From the NCBI RefSeq assembly GCF_049243985.1, contig NC_135369.1, positions 19,122,533 to 19,186,532 of the forward strand: DNA of 64,000 nucleotides, read 5' to 3'. The stretch comes from Paroedura picta (lineage: Eukaryota > Chordata > Lepidosauria > Squamata > Gekkonidae). The notes under the pieces are model-generated. The model did not search any database. It was given only the letters and a program-made list of their open reading frames with translations, and had not been told where the DNA came from. The position numbers were made by a program, and so were the translations under genes. Below are positions 1 through 15,000 of this stretch, in pieces; within the stretch, counting starts at the first letter, position 1, and each line of letters opens with the position of its first letter.

Positions 1-1
1 T

Positions 2-3000
2 GAGGCTCCTCAGCTTGACGTGACAGCTCCATCAGTGACTCTCAAAGGCCCAGAAGGTTCTCTGAAGGGGCCCACATGTACAGTGGGAGGCATTGGAATT
101 AAACAACCACAGGTGGACATGGGTCTAAAAGGGCCTGAGTTGAAGGGTGGAGTGAAAGTTTCTTCTCCAACTTTGGCAGGCCCCAAGGTTGATATCAAAG
201 GCCCCAAAGTGGATCTTGGGGCTCCGGACACTGGACTTGAAGTGGGTGGAGGAAACCTTAAAATACCGCACATGAAATTGCCTAAATTTTCAGCATCAGG
301 CCCCACTGTGGATGTGACTGTTCCTAAAGGCGGAATTGATATCTCAGGGCCCAAAATGGATATTCAGTCTCCAGATGTGAGTATTGAGGCACATGTAAAA
401 GGATCCAAGTTCGGCAGGCCTGAAATAGGTGGTCAGTTACCCAGAATCTCCATGGCAGATGTTGACTTGAGGGGTGCAAGAGTGAAAGGAGCCATGGATA
501 TTTCAGCACCAAAATTTGAAGGTGACTTGAAAGGGCCTGGTGTGAAGGGCCCCAAGCTAGATGTTGAAGTTCCAGATGCTAACTTTGAGGGTAACATAAA
601 AGGCCCCAAAGTCTCTATGCCATCCTTGAAAACATCACCAGTAAAAATAGCCGTGCCAGATGTAGACTTAAATGTGAAAGGGGCAAAACTAACTGGAGGT
701 GCAGATGTTTGTGTCCCACAGATAAAAGGTGACTTCAAGGGGCCCCAGGTTGATATCAAAGGCCCCAAATTAGACATAGATGCTCCTGGCATTGGCATCA
801 AGGGCCCTGGAGGAGAACTGAAAGGTCCTCACATCAAAATGCCAGAAATGCATGTCAAGACCCCCCAAATATCCATCCCAGATATCGACCTGAACTTGAA
901 AGGCTCTAAAATAAAGGGGGATATGTCCATTCCAAAGGTGGAAGGAGAACTGAAAGGCACAGGTGTTGATATCAAAGGCCCTCAATTAGACATTGGCAGA
1001 CCAGATGTTGAACTTCATGGGCCAGAACTAAAAATGCCTAAAATGAAATTGCCTAAATTTGGTGTACCGAGCTTGAAAGGCGATGCCCCTACTGTTGACG
1101 TCACTCTTCCAAAGGGAACCATTGATGTTTCAGACCCTGGAATAAAAATAGAAGCTCCCAGTTTGGACATCAAAGGCCCCAGAGGACAACTGAAAGGTCC
1201 CCACGTCAAGATGCCAGAAATGCATGTCAAAACTCCTCAAATATCCGTGCCAGACATCGACCTGAACATGAAAGGCCCCAAGATCAAAGGCGACATTGAT
1301 GTTTCCATTCCAAAGGTGGAAGGAGAATTGAAAGGCCCAGCAGTCAATATCCAAGGGCCCAAAGTGGATGTCAGTGCACCAGATGTTGAACTTCATGGAC
1401 CAGAATTCAAGATGCCTAAACTAAAGATGCCCAAATTTGGTATGCCAGGCTTCAAAGCCGATGTCCCTAATGTTGATGTCAGTCTTCCAAAGGGTGACAT
1501 TGAAATTTCAGGACCCAAGATGAGCTTTGAGGGTCCTGAAGGCAAAATTAAAAGTCCTGAATTCAAGATGCCTGCACTAAATATCCAGGCATCAGAGATC
1601 TCGGTACCAGATGTGGACTTGAATGTGAAAGGGCCCAAAGTAAAGGGTGGTGTGGATGTCTCTGTGCCAAAGGTAAAAGGTGATTTCAAGGGCCCCCAGG
1701 TTGATATCAAAGGCCCCAAATTAGACATAGATGCTCCTGGCATTGGCATCAAGGGCCCTGGAGGAGAACTGAAAGGTCCTCACATCAAAATGCCAGAAAT
1801 GCATGTCAAGACCCCCCAAATATCCATCCCAGATATCGACCTGAACTTGAAAGGCTCTAAAATAAAGGGGGATATGTCCATTCCAAAGATGGAAGGAGAA
1901 CTGAAAGGCCCAGGTATTGATATCAAAGGCCCTCAGTTAGACATTGGCAGACCAGATGTTGAACTTCATGGGCCAGAACTAAAAATGCCTAAAATGAAAT
2001 TGCCTAAATTTGGTGTACCGAGCTTGAAAGGCGATGCCCCTACTGTTGACATCACTCTTCCAAAGGGAACCATTGGTGTTTCAGACCCTGGAATAAAAAT
2101 AGAAGCTCCCAGTTTGGACATCAAAGGCCCCAGAGGACAACTGAAAGGTCCCCACGTCAAGATGCCAGAAATGCATGTCAAAACTCCTCAAATATCCGTG
2201 CCAGACATCGACCTGAACATGAAAGGCCCCAAGATCAAAGGTGACATTGATGTTTCCATTCCAAAGGTGGAAGGAGAATTGAAAGGCCCAGCAGTCAATA
2301 TCCAAGGGCCCAAAGTGAATGTCAGTGCACCAGATGTTGGACTTCATGGACCAGAATTCAAGATGCCTAAACTAAAGATGCCCAAATTTGGTATGCCAGG
2401 CTTCAAAGCCGAAGTCCCTAATGTTGATGTCAGTCTTCCAAAAGGTGGCATTGAAATTTCAGGACCCAAGGTTGATATTGATGCTCCTAGCTTGGACATT
2501 GAAGGGCCTGAAGGAAAAATTAAAGGCCCCAAATTCAAGATGCCAGAAATGAACTTTAAAACTCCTAAGATATCTATGCCAGACATTGATTTGAACTTGA
2601 AAGGGCCAAAAGTGAAAGGGGATCTGGATGTTTCTGTACCAAAAGTAGAAGGTGAACTGAAAGGTCCTGGATTGGATATCAAGGGCCCCACAATAGACGT
2701 TGACATGCCAGATGTAGATCTTCAGGGTCCTGAAGGAAAGTTGAAAATGCCCAAGCTGAAAATGCCCAAATTTGGTATGCCTGGCTTCAAAGGGGAAGTT
2801 CCCTCCGTGGATGTCAGCCTTCCAAAGGGCAATATTGAAGTTTCTGGACCCAGAGTAGACATTGAAGGCCCTGACTTGGACATTGAAGGCCCAGAAGGGA
2901 ATATTAAAGGCCCCAGATTCAAGATGCCAGAAATGCACATCAAAGCTCCTAAAATCTCTATGCCAGACGTTGACCTGAATTTAAAAGGCCCCAAGCTCAA

Positions 3001-6000
3001 AGGAGATATAGATGTTTCTGTTCCCAAGTTGGAAGGTGACATCAAAGGCCCTGAAATGGACATCAAAGGACCCAAAATGGATATCAGTGTCCCAGATGTT
3101 GATCTTCATGGGCCCGAAGGGAAACTGAAAATGCCCAAATTCAAAATGCCTAAATTTGGAATGCCAGGATTCAAAGCAGAAGGTCCAGAAGTAGATGTAA
3201 ATCTTCCAAAGGCAGATGTTGATATTTCAGCACCCACACTAGGCATTGAAGCTCCTGGATTAGACATTGAAGGACCTGAAGGAAAAATAAAAGGTCCCAA
3301 ATTTAAAATGCCCGAAATGCATTTCAAAACACCCAAAATTTCCATGCCAGACATTGACTTGAATTTGAAAGGACCCAAGCTGAAGGGGGGTGTCGATGTC
3401 CCAGTGCCAAGACTGGAAGGAGAACTAAAGGGCCCTGCTCTTGACATCAAGGGTCCCACAGTTGACATAAGTGGTCCAGATGCTGATCTGCAAAGTGGCG
3501 GAAAATTGAAAATGCCAAAATTAAAGATGCCACATTTTAGCATGTCAGGTCCCAACCTTGAAGGCCCTGACATAGACGTTAGTTTGCCAAAAGGGGAAGT
3601 TGACATTACAGGCCCTAAAATAGATGTGCAAGCTCCCGAATTCGACATTGAAGGCCCTGAAGGGAAGCTGAAAGGTTCCAAGTTTAAGATGCCCAAACTA
3701 AACATCAAAGCACCTAAAGTCTCCATGCCAGATGTAGACTTGAACCTCAAGGCACCAGGACGAAGTGGAGGGATGGATATAACTGTTCCAAACATTGAAG
3801 GCAATTTAAAAGGACCTCAGATGGACATTAAGGGCCCCAAACTGGACATTGAAGCACCTGATCTTGATTTACAGGGCCCAGAAGGAAAACTGAAAGGACC
3901 CAAATTTAAGATGCCAGAGATGCACATCAAGGCTCCCAAGATCTCCATGCCAGACATTGATTTAAATCTGAAAGGGCCTAAATTCAAGGGTGATGCAGAA
4001 ATTTCAGCCCCCAAGTTGGAAGGTGACTTCCAAGGTCCTGAAATTGACATCAAAGCCCCTAAATTGGACATTGATACACCAGATGTTGAGCTACATGGAC
4101 CTGAAGGGAAACTGAAGATGCCTAAATTAAAAATGCCCAAATTTGGAATTCCTGGCTTCAGAGGGGAAGCACCAGATGTGGATGTAAGCCTTCCCAAAGC
4201 AGATGTTGATATTTCTGGTCCCAACATTGACATTGAAGGACCACATTTAGATATTGAAGGCCCAGAAGGAAAATTGAAAGGTCCCAGATTTAAGATGCCT
4301 GAGATGCATTTTAAAGCCCCCAAACTCTCCATGCCAGATGTTGATTGGAATTTGAAAGGACCTAAATTTAAGGGAGATTATGACGTTTCAACTCCAAAGC
4401 TGGAAGGTGAATGGAAGGGCCCAGACATTGATATCAAGGGACCTAAACTGGATGCTGGAGTCCCTGAAATAGACATTGAAGGTCCTGAAGGGAAATGGAA
4501 AAGTCCCAAGTTTAAGATGCCAGAAATGAACATTAAAGCACCTAAGATCTCCATGCCTGATGTGGATTTCAACCTGAAAGGCCCCAAACTAAAAGGTGAT
4601 CTAGATGTTACAGCACCCAAACTGGAAGGCGATTTGAAAGGACCAGAAATTGACATCAAGGGTCCTAAGTTGGATATTGATACTCCAGATATGGACCTAC
4701 ATGGCCCTGAAGGAAAATTGAAAATGCCAAAATTTAAAATGCCCAAGTTTGGAATGCCTGGTTTCAAAGCTGAAGGTCCAGATGTGGATGTAAGCCTTCC
4801 CAAAGCAGACCTTGATGTTTCTGTTCCCAAAGTCGATATTGAAGCACCAGGCGTGAACATTGAAGGCCCAGAAGGAAAAGTGAAAGGGCCCAAGTTTAAG
4901 ATGCCTGATATGCATTTCAAAGCCCCCAAACTGTCCATGCCAGATGTTGATCTAAATTTGAAAGGTCCTAAATTTAAAGGAGATCTTGATGTTTCTGCAC
5001 CAAAATTGGAAGGTGACCTGAAAGGCCCAGATTTTGATATCAAAGGTCCCAAACTGGACATTGATGCTCCTGATGTTGAGATCGGAGGCCCTGAAGGAAA
5101 GTGGAAAACTCCTAAATTCAAGATGCCAGAAATGCACATCAAAGCACCCAAAATCTCCATGCCAGATTTTGATTTGAACTTGAAAGGCCCTAAAGTGAAG
5201 GGAGATGTGGATGTGTCTGTGCCAAAGCTGGAAGGTGATTTGAAAGGCCCTGATGTTGATATCAAAGGGCCAAACTTGGACATTGATGCTCCTGATGTTA
5301 ACATTGAAGGTCCAGAGGGAAAATGGAAAGGTCCTAAATTTAAGATGCCAGAAATGCATATCAAAGCACCAAAAATCTCCATGCCAGATATTGATTTGAG
5401 TCTAAGAGGCCCTAAAGTGAAAGGTGACATGGATTTGTCCACACCAAACCTAGAAGGTGAGCTGAAGGCCCCAGAAGTAGAGATCAAAGGACCCAAGGTG
5501 GATGTTGATCTTCCTGATGTTGATCTAGAAGGACCTGAAGGGAAACTGAAAGGTCCCAAATTTAAGATGCCTGATATGCATTTTAAAACTCCCAAAATCT
5601 CCATGCCAGATTTTGACCTGGGCTTTAAAGGTCCTAAATTAAAGGGAGATGTAGATGTTTCTCTACCAAAGTTAGAAGGGGATCTGAAAGGACCAGAAGT
5701 TGATATCAAGGGTCCTAAAGTTGATGTTGATCTTCCTGATGTTGATATTGAAGGACCAGAAGGAAAACTGAAAGGTCCCAAGTTTAAGATGCCTGAAATG
5801 CATTTTAATGTTCCTAAAATCTCCATGCCAGATATTGATTTGAATTGGAGAGGCCCTAAAGTTAAAGGGGATGTTGATGTTTCTGTACCTAAACTTGAGG
5901 GTGACTTGAAAGGCCCTGATGTTGATATCAAGGGTCCTAAACTAGATGTTGATGTTCCTGATGTTGAGATTGAAGGCCCTGAAGGGAAATGGAAAAGCCC

Positions 6001-9000
6001 CAAATTTAAGATGCCTGAAATGCACATCAAAGCACCTAAGCTTTCTATGCCAGATTTTGACTTGAACCTGAAGGGTCCCAAACTGAAGGGAGATGCAGAT
6101 GTCTCTTTGCCAAAATTAGAGGGAGAACTGAAAGGGCCAGATGTTGATATTACAGGTCCCAAGTTAGACATTGATATGCCTGATGTCAGTTTAGAAGGTC
6201 CAGAGGGGAAGGTTAAAGGCCCCAAATTTAAGATGCCAGAGATGCACATCAAAGCCCCCAAAATTTCAATGCCAGATATCAAGGCTCCCAAACTCTCAAT
6301 GCCAGATGTTGATTTGAATTTGAAAGGTCCTAAACTTAAGGGAGATGTTGATGTTTCAATTCCAAAACTTGAAGGTGATCTGAAAGGCCCAGAAGTAGAT
6401 ATCAAGGGCCCTAAACTGGACATAGATGTTCCTGATGTTGAGATTGGAGGCCCTGAAGGAAAGTGGAAAACTCCTAAATTCAAGATGCCAGAAATGCATA
6501 TCAAAGCACCCAAGATATCTATGCCAGATTTTGATCTGAATCTGAAGGGTCCCAAACTGAAAGGTGACGTGGATGTTCCAAAGCTAGAAGGTGACCTGAA
6601 AGGCCCAGAAGTCGAAATTAAAGGTCCTAAGTTGGACATAGATGTTCCTAGCATGAATATTGAGGGTCCAGAAGGAAAAGTGAAAGGTCCCAAATTTAAA
6701 ATGCCTGAAATGAATATTAAAGCGCCCAAAATCTCTATGCCAGATATCGATCTGAATTTGAAAGGACCAAAGTTCAAAGGAGATGTGGAGGTTTCACTGC
6801 CAAAGGTCGAAGGACCTGACATTGACCTCAAAGGTCCCAAGTTTGACATCGATGCTCCAGATTTAGAACTTCATGGTCCAGAGGGCAAGCTTAAAATGCC
6901 CAAATTTAAAATGCCGAAGTTTGGAATGCCCAGTTTCAAAGCGGAAGGTCCTGAAGTGGATGTCAATCTCCCAAAGGGAGACATTGATTTTGCAGTTCCA
7001 AAGGTGGATATTGAAGGTCCTGACTTGGACATTGAAGGTCCAGAAGGCAGAGTTAAAGGACCCAAATTTAAGATGCCAGAAATGCACATCAAAGCTCCTA
7101 AAATCTCCATGCCAGATTTTGATCTTAATTTAAAAGGTCCAAAGCTCAAGGGAGATATGGATGTTTCTGTTCCTAAGCTGGAAGGAGACTTAAAAGGCCC
7201 TGACATTGACATCAAAGGACCCAAGCTGGATATTGATGCCCCAGATGTTGACCTACATGGCCCAGAAGGCAAATTGAAGATGCCAAAATTCAAAATGCCT
7301 AAATTTGGAATGCCTGGCTTCAAAGGGGAAGGCCCCGAAGTCGAAATCAATCTCCCAAAGGGAGACATTGACATATCTGCACCAAAGGTGGATATTGAAG
7401 GCCCTGATTTGGATATTGAAGGTCCAGAAGGCAAAATTAAAGGCCCCAAGTTTAAGATGCCAGATATGCACATCAAGGCACCGAAAATCTCTATGCCAGA
7501 TGTTGATTTCAATTTGAAGGGGCCCAAACTGAAGGGAGATGTGGATGTTTCACTACCAAAAGTTGAAGGTGAACTGACAGGACCAGACATTGACATCAAA
7601 GGACCCAAGTTGGACATTGAAGCACCAGATGTTGACCTACATGGCCCAGAAGGCAAATTGAAGATGCCAAAATTCAAAATGCCTAAATTTGGAATGCCAG
7701 GCTTCAAAGGGGAAGGCCCTGAAGTTGATATCAATCTCCCCAAAGGAGACATTGATATATCTGCACCAAAGGTAGATATTGAAGGCCCTGATTTGGATAT
7801 TGAAGGTCCAGAAGGCAAAATTAAAGGCCCCAAATTTAAGATGCCAGATATGCACATCAAGGCACCGAAAATCTCTATGCCAGATGTTGACTTCAATTTG
7901 AAGGGGCCAAAACTGAAAGGAGATGTGGATGTTTCACTGCCAAAAGTTGAAGGTGAACTGACAGGACCGGACATTGACATCAAAGGACCCAAGTTGGACA
8001 TTGAAGCACCAGATGTTGACCTACATGGACCTGAAGGGAAACTGAAGATGCCAAAATTCAAAATGCCTAAATTCAGCATGCCAGGCTTCAAAGGGGAAGG
8101 GCCTTCAGTGGATGTGAGTCTTCCAAAGGGAGAATTAGATGTATCTGGCCCCAAACTAGACATTGAAACGCCTGACTTAGAAATTGAAGGACCTGATGCA
8201 AAGATCAAAGGTCCCAAGTTCAAGAAGCCTGAAATGCACTTTAATGTTCCAAAAATCTCAATGCCAGATATTGACTTGAATTTGAAAGGTCCAAGACTGA
8301 AGGGAGAGCTAGAAGGTGATATTAAAGGTCCTAACATTGAAGTTAAAGGGCCTGACATAGATCTTGAAGCTCCAAAAGTTGAAATTGAAGGAAAGCAAAA
8401 GAAATCAAGATTCAGGCTTCCCAAGTTTAGCTTCTCTAGCTCTAAAGGTCAAACCCCAGAGGTTGATGTAAAGCTTAAAAAACCAGATGTTGATATATCA
8501 GGTCCCAAAGTCGATGTTCAAGCTCCAGATGTTGACATCCATGGGAAAGCAAAAGGTCCTAAATTTAAAATGCCTTCCCTGAACATTTCTTCACCTAAAG
8601 TTTCAATGCCTGATGTGGAATTAAATTTAAAAGGGCCAAAATTAAAAGGTGACTTGGATGTTTCTGTCCCAAGCTTGGAAGGGGATTTGAAAGCTCCTGA
8701 TCTTGACATCAAAGGCCCTAAGTTGGACATTGATGCACCAGATATTGATCTCCAAGGACCAGAGGGCAAACTCAAAATGCCCAAATTTAGAATGCCCAAA
8801 TTTGGCATGTCTGGTTTCAAAGCAGAAGGTCCTGAGGTGGATGTAAATCTTCCCAAAGCTGACATTGATGTTTCTGGTCCCAAGTTGGACATTGAAACCC
8901 CTGACTTGGATATAGAAGGCCCTGAGGGGAAGATCAAAGGTCCTAAATTTAAAATGCCTGAAATGCATTTCAATGTCCCTAAGATTTCAATGCCAGACAT

Positions 9001-12000
9001 AGATTTGAATTTGAAGGGACCCAAACTGAAAGGAGATATTGACGTTTCAGCACCAAAGTTGGAAGGAGACTTGAAAGGCCCTGACGTTGACATCAAGGGC
9101 CCCAAACTCGACGTTGACCTTCCTGATGTTGACATTGAAGGTCCAGAAGGAAAACTCAAAGGTCCCAAGTTTAAGATGCCTGACATGCATTTCAAAGCAC
9201 CAAAAATCTCCATGCCAGATTTTGACTTGAACCTAAAAGGACCCAAAGTGAAGGGAGATGTTGATGTTTCAGTTCCAAAACTGGAAGGTGACTTCAAGGG
9301 GCCTGAAGTAGACATCACAGGCCCCAAAATGGATATCCCTGATGTTGATATTGAAGGTCCAGATGCAAAGCTGAAGGGACCCAAGTTTAAGATGCCAGAC
9401 ATGCATTTTAAAACTCCCAAAATATCCATGCCAGATTTTGATCTGAATCTGAAAGGCCCCAAAGTAAAAGGAGATGTGGATGTGTCCATGCCGAAGTTGG
9501 AAGGAGATTTGAAAGGCCCTGATGTTGACATCAAGGGACCAAAGCTGGATGTAGATATGCCAGACGTTGACATAGAAGGCCCTGAAGGGAAATGGAAAGG
9601 TCCAAAATTTAAGATGCCAGAAATGAACATTAAAGCGCCTAAGATCTCCATGCCTGATGTGGATTTCAACCTGAAAGGTCCAAAACTGAAAGGTGATCTA
9701 GATGTTTCAGCACCCAAACTAGAAGGCGATTTGAAAGGACCAGAAATTGACATCAAGGGTCCTAAGTTGGATATTGATGCCCCAGATGTGGACCTCCATG
9801 GGCCCGAAGGAAAACTGAAGATGCCTAAATTCAAAATGCCCAAATTTGGAATGCCTAGTTTCAAAGCTGAAGGTCCAGATGTGGATGTAAGCCTTCCCAA
9901 AGCAGACCTTGATGTTTCTGTTCCAAAAGTTGACATCGATGCACCGAGTTTGGACATTGAAGGCCCAGAAGGAAAAGTGAAAGGGCCGAAGTTTAAGATG
10001 CCCGATATGCATTTTAAAACTCCCAAAATTTCCATGCCAGACTTTGACTTGAATCTCAAAGGCCCTAAAATGAAAGGAGATGTTGATATGTCTGTTCCAA
10101 CATTGGAAGGTGACCTGAAAGGGCCAGATGTTGATATTAAGGGTCCTAAATTGGACATTGATGCTCCTGATGTTGAATTTGAAGGTCCTGAGGGAAAATG
10201 GAAAGGTCCGAAATTTAAGATGCCGGAAATGAACATTAAAGCACCTAAGATCTCCATGCCTGATGTGGATTTCAATTTGAAAGGTCCAAAATTGAAAGGT
10301 GATCTAGATGTTTCAGCACCCAAACTGGAGGGCGATTTCAAAGGACCAGAAATTGACATCAAGGGTCCTAAGTTGGATATTGATGCCCCAGATGTGGACC
10401 TCCATGGGCCCGAAGGAAAACTGAAGATGCCTAAATTCAAAATGCCCAAATTTGGAATGCCTAGTTTCAAAGCTGAAGGTCCAGATGTGGATATAAGCCT
10501 TCCCAAAGCAGACCTTGATGTTTCAGTTCCAAAAGTTGACATTGAAGCACCATGTCTGGATATTGAAGGCCCAGAAGGAAAAGTGAAAGGGCCGAAGTTT
10601 AAGATGCCAGACATGCATTTTAAAACTCCCAAAATCTCCATGCCAGATTTTGACTTGAATCTCAAAGGCCCTAAAATGAAAGGAGATGTGGATGTGTCCA
10701 TGCCGAAGTTGGAAGGTGATCTGAAAGGCCCTGATGTTGACATCAAGGGACCAAAGATGGATGTAGATATGCCAGATGTTGACATAGAAGGCCCTGAAGG
10801 GAAATGGAAAAGTCCCAAGTTTAAGATGCCGGAAATGAACATTAAAGCACCTAAGATCTCCATGCCTGATGTGGATTTCAACCTGAAAGGTCCAAAACTG
10901 AAAGGTGATCTAGATGTTTCAGCACCCAAACTGGAAGGCGATTTGAAGGGACCAGAAATTGACATCAAGGGTCCTAAGTTGGATATTGATGCCCCAGATG
11001 TGGACCTCCATGGGCCCGAAGGAAAACTGAAGATGCCTAAATTCAAAATGCCCAAATTTGGAATGCCTAGTTTCAAAGCTGAAGGTCCAGATGTGGATGT
11101 AAGCCTTCCCAAAGCAGACCTTGATGTTTCTGTTCCAAAAGTTGACATCGATGCACCGAGTTTGGACATTGAAGGCCCAGAAGGAAAAGTGAAAGGGCCG
11201 AAGTTTAAGATGCCCGATATGCATTTTAAAACTCCCAAAATTTCCATGCCAGACTTTGACTTGAATCTCAAAGGCCCTAAAATGAAAGGAGATGTTGATA
11301 TGTCTGTTCCAACATTGGAAGGTGACCTGAAAGGGCCAGATGTTGATATTAAGGGTCCTAAATTGGACATTGATGCTCCTGATGTTGAATTTGAAGGTCC
11401 TGAGGGAAAATGGAAAGGTCCGAAATTTAAGATGCCAGACATGCACTTTAAGGCTCCAAAAATCTCAATGCCAGATATGAACCTAAACCTTAAAGGCCCT
11501 AAAGTTAAAGGTGATGTTGATGTTTCTGTCCCAAAGATAGAAGGAGATTTAAAAGGCCCAGAAATTGACATAAAAGGGCCTCAGATTGGTGCTCCTGACA
11601 TTGACATTGAGGGACCAGATGGAAAACTGAAAGGGCCTAAATTTAAAATGCCTGAAATGAACATCAAGGCTCCCAAGATCTCCATGCCAGATGTAGACTT
11701 CAACCTGAAAGGCCCAAAACTGAAAGGGGATATGGACCTGGATGTTTCACTCCCGAAAATGGAAGGTGATTTGAAAGGACCGAGTGTTGATATAAAGGGG
11801 CCCAAACTGGATGTTGATGTACCTGATATTGAGCTGGAATGTCCTGAAGGAAAACTGAAAGGCCCTAAATTTAAGATGCCTGAAATGCATTTTAAAACCC
11901 CCAAAATCTCCATGCCAGATTTTGACTTGAATTTGAAAGGCCCCAAAGTGAAAGGAGATGTGGACATGTCTGTACCAAAAGTTGAAGGTGGTTTAGAAGG

Positions 12001-15000
12001 TCCAGATGTTAATATTAAAGGTCCAAAATTGGACATTGACACTCCTGATTTGGACTTCAAGGGTCCAGAAGGGAAACTGAAAGGCCCAAAGTTGAAGATG
12101 CCTGGAATGCACATTAAGGCTCCCCAGATCTCCATGCCTGACGTAGATCTCAATCTAAAAGGACCTCAGATAAAAGGGGACCTGAATGTTTCTGGGCCAA
12201 AGCTGGAAGGAGACTTGAAGGGTCCAGATATTGATATTAAAGGCCCTAAGCTGGACATTGATGTGCCTGATGTTGATATCCATGGCCCAGATGGAAAGGT
12301 AAAATTCCCCAAGATGAAGCTGCCCAAATTTGGCATGCCTGGGTTCAAAGGAGAAGGGCCTGATGTGGACGTTAATCTGCCTAAAGGAGAATTCGAAGTA
12401 TCAGGTCCCAAAGTCAACCTTGAAGGTCCTAGCTTGGACATTGAAGGACCAGAAGGACAACTCAAAGGCCCCAAGCTCAAGATGCCTGAAATGCATTTCA
12501 AGACACCAAAAATCTCCATGCCAGAAATTGATTTAAATCTGAAGGGACACAAGATGAAAGGAGATGTGGATGTTAATGTAAAAGGTCCAGGGATTGATAT
12601 TAAAGGCCCAGGGATTGAAGCAAAAGGTCCTGAAATTGACCTGGAGTGTCCGGATGCAAACATTGAAGGGCCAGAAGGAAATGTTAAACTCCCCAAATTT
12701 AAAATGCCAAAATTTGGATTTGGAGCAAAAAGCCCCAAAGCAGATCTAAAATCTCCCACTGGAGACATCTCTCTTCCAGAAGGTGAACTGAATGTTGAAT
12801 CACCTGACATCAACATATCTGGCAAAGGGAAGAAAAGCAAATTCAAGATGCCCAAAATACATATGAGTGGGCCTAAGATTAAAGGCAAGAAGGCTGGCCT
12901 TGATATGAGTGGGGAAATGAGTGGAGGTGTGAAGGCGCCTGATTTAGAAGGAAGTCTCTCTTCCCCAGATTCATCACTGAAGGGAGACGTGAACATCAAG
13001 CTGCCCAAGGAAAAGAAACCAATGTTTGGGTTTCTTTCTTTCCCTGATGTTGAATTTGATATAAAATCACCTATGTTTAAGGCTGATGCTTCTTTGCCAA
13101 AGGCGGAAGGAGAAATCAGGGTACCAGGAATGGATGTAACATCACCAGGTCTGGATATTACTGTTCCAAGCACAGATCTTCCTGAAGTTAATGTTGGAGG
13201 GCCTGATCTCAGTCTTAAGAAACCAACGTTCAAACTTTCAGGTGGGAACGTGGATCTGGCCGGCCCCAAATTGGAAGGTGACTTCAGAGTGCCAACTATT
13301 GATGCAAATGTTAGTGCTCCTGACATCAGCCTGAAAGGTCCTTCAGTGAACCTACCGTCTGTGGACATTTCTGCTCCCACTCTCTCAGCGCCTGATTTTG
13401 ATATTAATTTGAAAGGACCAAAGCTAAAAGGTGATGTTGAACTCCCCAAAGGAGAACTGCAAGGCCCAGAAGCAAAACTGAAGTTCCCCAAGTTTGGCTT
13501 GCCAAAGATTGGAAAACCAGGAGTGAAATTAGGAGGACCGGAGGTAGATCTTCAAGGACAAATGCCCTCAGCAAGCATTGATGTTTCGGCCCCAAATATC
13601 AAAGGAGATGTGAATGTTCCTGCAGTTGATGTAAACTTGAAAGGACCAAAACTAGGAGGAGACCTGGGTCTTTTTGGTGATATTAAAGGCCCAACGATTG
13701 GAATCGGGATGCCAGATGCTGACATCGGTGGTTTTGAAGGGAAGCTTAAAATGCCAAAGTCCCAAGGTCTAGATGTCAGTTTGAATGCTCCAGGCCTAGA
13801 TGTGAAAGGACCGTCAGTGAAAATGACCTCTGGAGGAGGCATTTCTGCACCTGATTTTGATGTGAATTTGAAAGGACCAAAGATCAAAGGAGATCTTGGC
13901 ATTTCTGGTGACATTAAGTCTCCTAAGGTGGCTGTTGACGTACCTAATGTTAACTTGGAAGGTTCTGGAGGTGGAATTAAACTTCCTTCCCTCAAGCTTC
14001 CCCAGTTCGGCATCTCCAGCTCTCATGGCGAAGGTTCTAACCTGGATATGAATATTGCAGGACCACAAATCAAAGGACCTGAAGTAGGTTTCAAAGGGCC
14101 TACCATTTCTGCTCCAGCAGTTTCTACCCCAGACATGGACTTGAACCTGAAAGGACCAAGCTTCAAAGGCAATGTTAATATTGCTGGTGACATGAAAGGT
14201 CCAAAAATTGATGTTCCAGGTGTCAAAATTTCCGGTATGGACTTAGATGCTGGTGTTCCTGACGTCAGTTTGAGAGGACCTTCGCTCAACGTGTCAGCTC
14301 CCAAAGTTTCTGGACCAGACTTGGACATAAATTTGAAAGGGCCTAAAGTCAAAGGAGATCTTGATATTGGCATGAAAGGGGCGGGAGGCTTTCAGTTTTC
14401 TGGACCAAAAGTAGGTGGTGATCTGAAAGGTCCCCAGTTAGAGATCAAGGGTCCTTCTGTTGGGGTGAATGTTCCACAAGGCCGTTTGGAAAGCCCATCT
14501 GGAAAAGTGTCGTTCCCTAAGATGAAAATACCAAAATTTGTGGTTACAGGGCAGGAGCTAACAGGAAGGGAGGTTGGGGTTGACGTTGATTTTCCTCAGG
14601 CTCCAGAAGCTAGTCTCCATGCTGGGACAGTGAATGTTGAACTAGAAGAGCCTGACATTAAGCTTAAGAAATCTAAAATTAAAATGCCAAAGTTTGCTTT
14701 CTCTAAATCCAAAGTCAAAGGCAGTGTTGGGTCTCCAGAGGTCTCAGCATCTGTTTCAGGGGGTGAGGGAGAGTTAAAGGCTAGTTTGGGTTCCTTGGAG
14801 GGTGACTTGGAAGTAGGTGAAGCAACCGCCTCCCCAAAAGGGAAGTTCTCCTTTTTTAAGACCAAAAAGTCACGTCACCGGTCCTCGTCTTTCAGCGATG
14901 AGCATTCCTCACATTCAACGCCAACTGGCACACTGGAGCATGAGGGCAAACATGCCAAGCTGAAATTTGGTACCTTTGGGGGAATAGGGTCAAAATCTAA

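Noticed and set aside
10-14865. Many long minus-strand and off-frame open frames across the AHNAK exon (up to about 1,000 codons)
   Set aside because: They are shadows created by the regular KGPK/DIDI codon pattern; their translations mirror the repeat and show no independent family.
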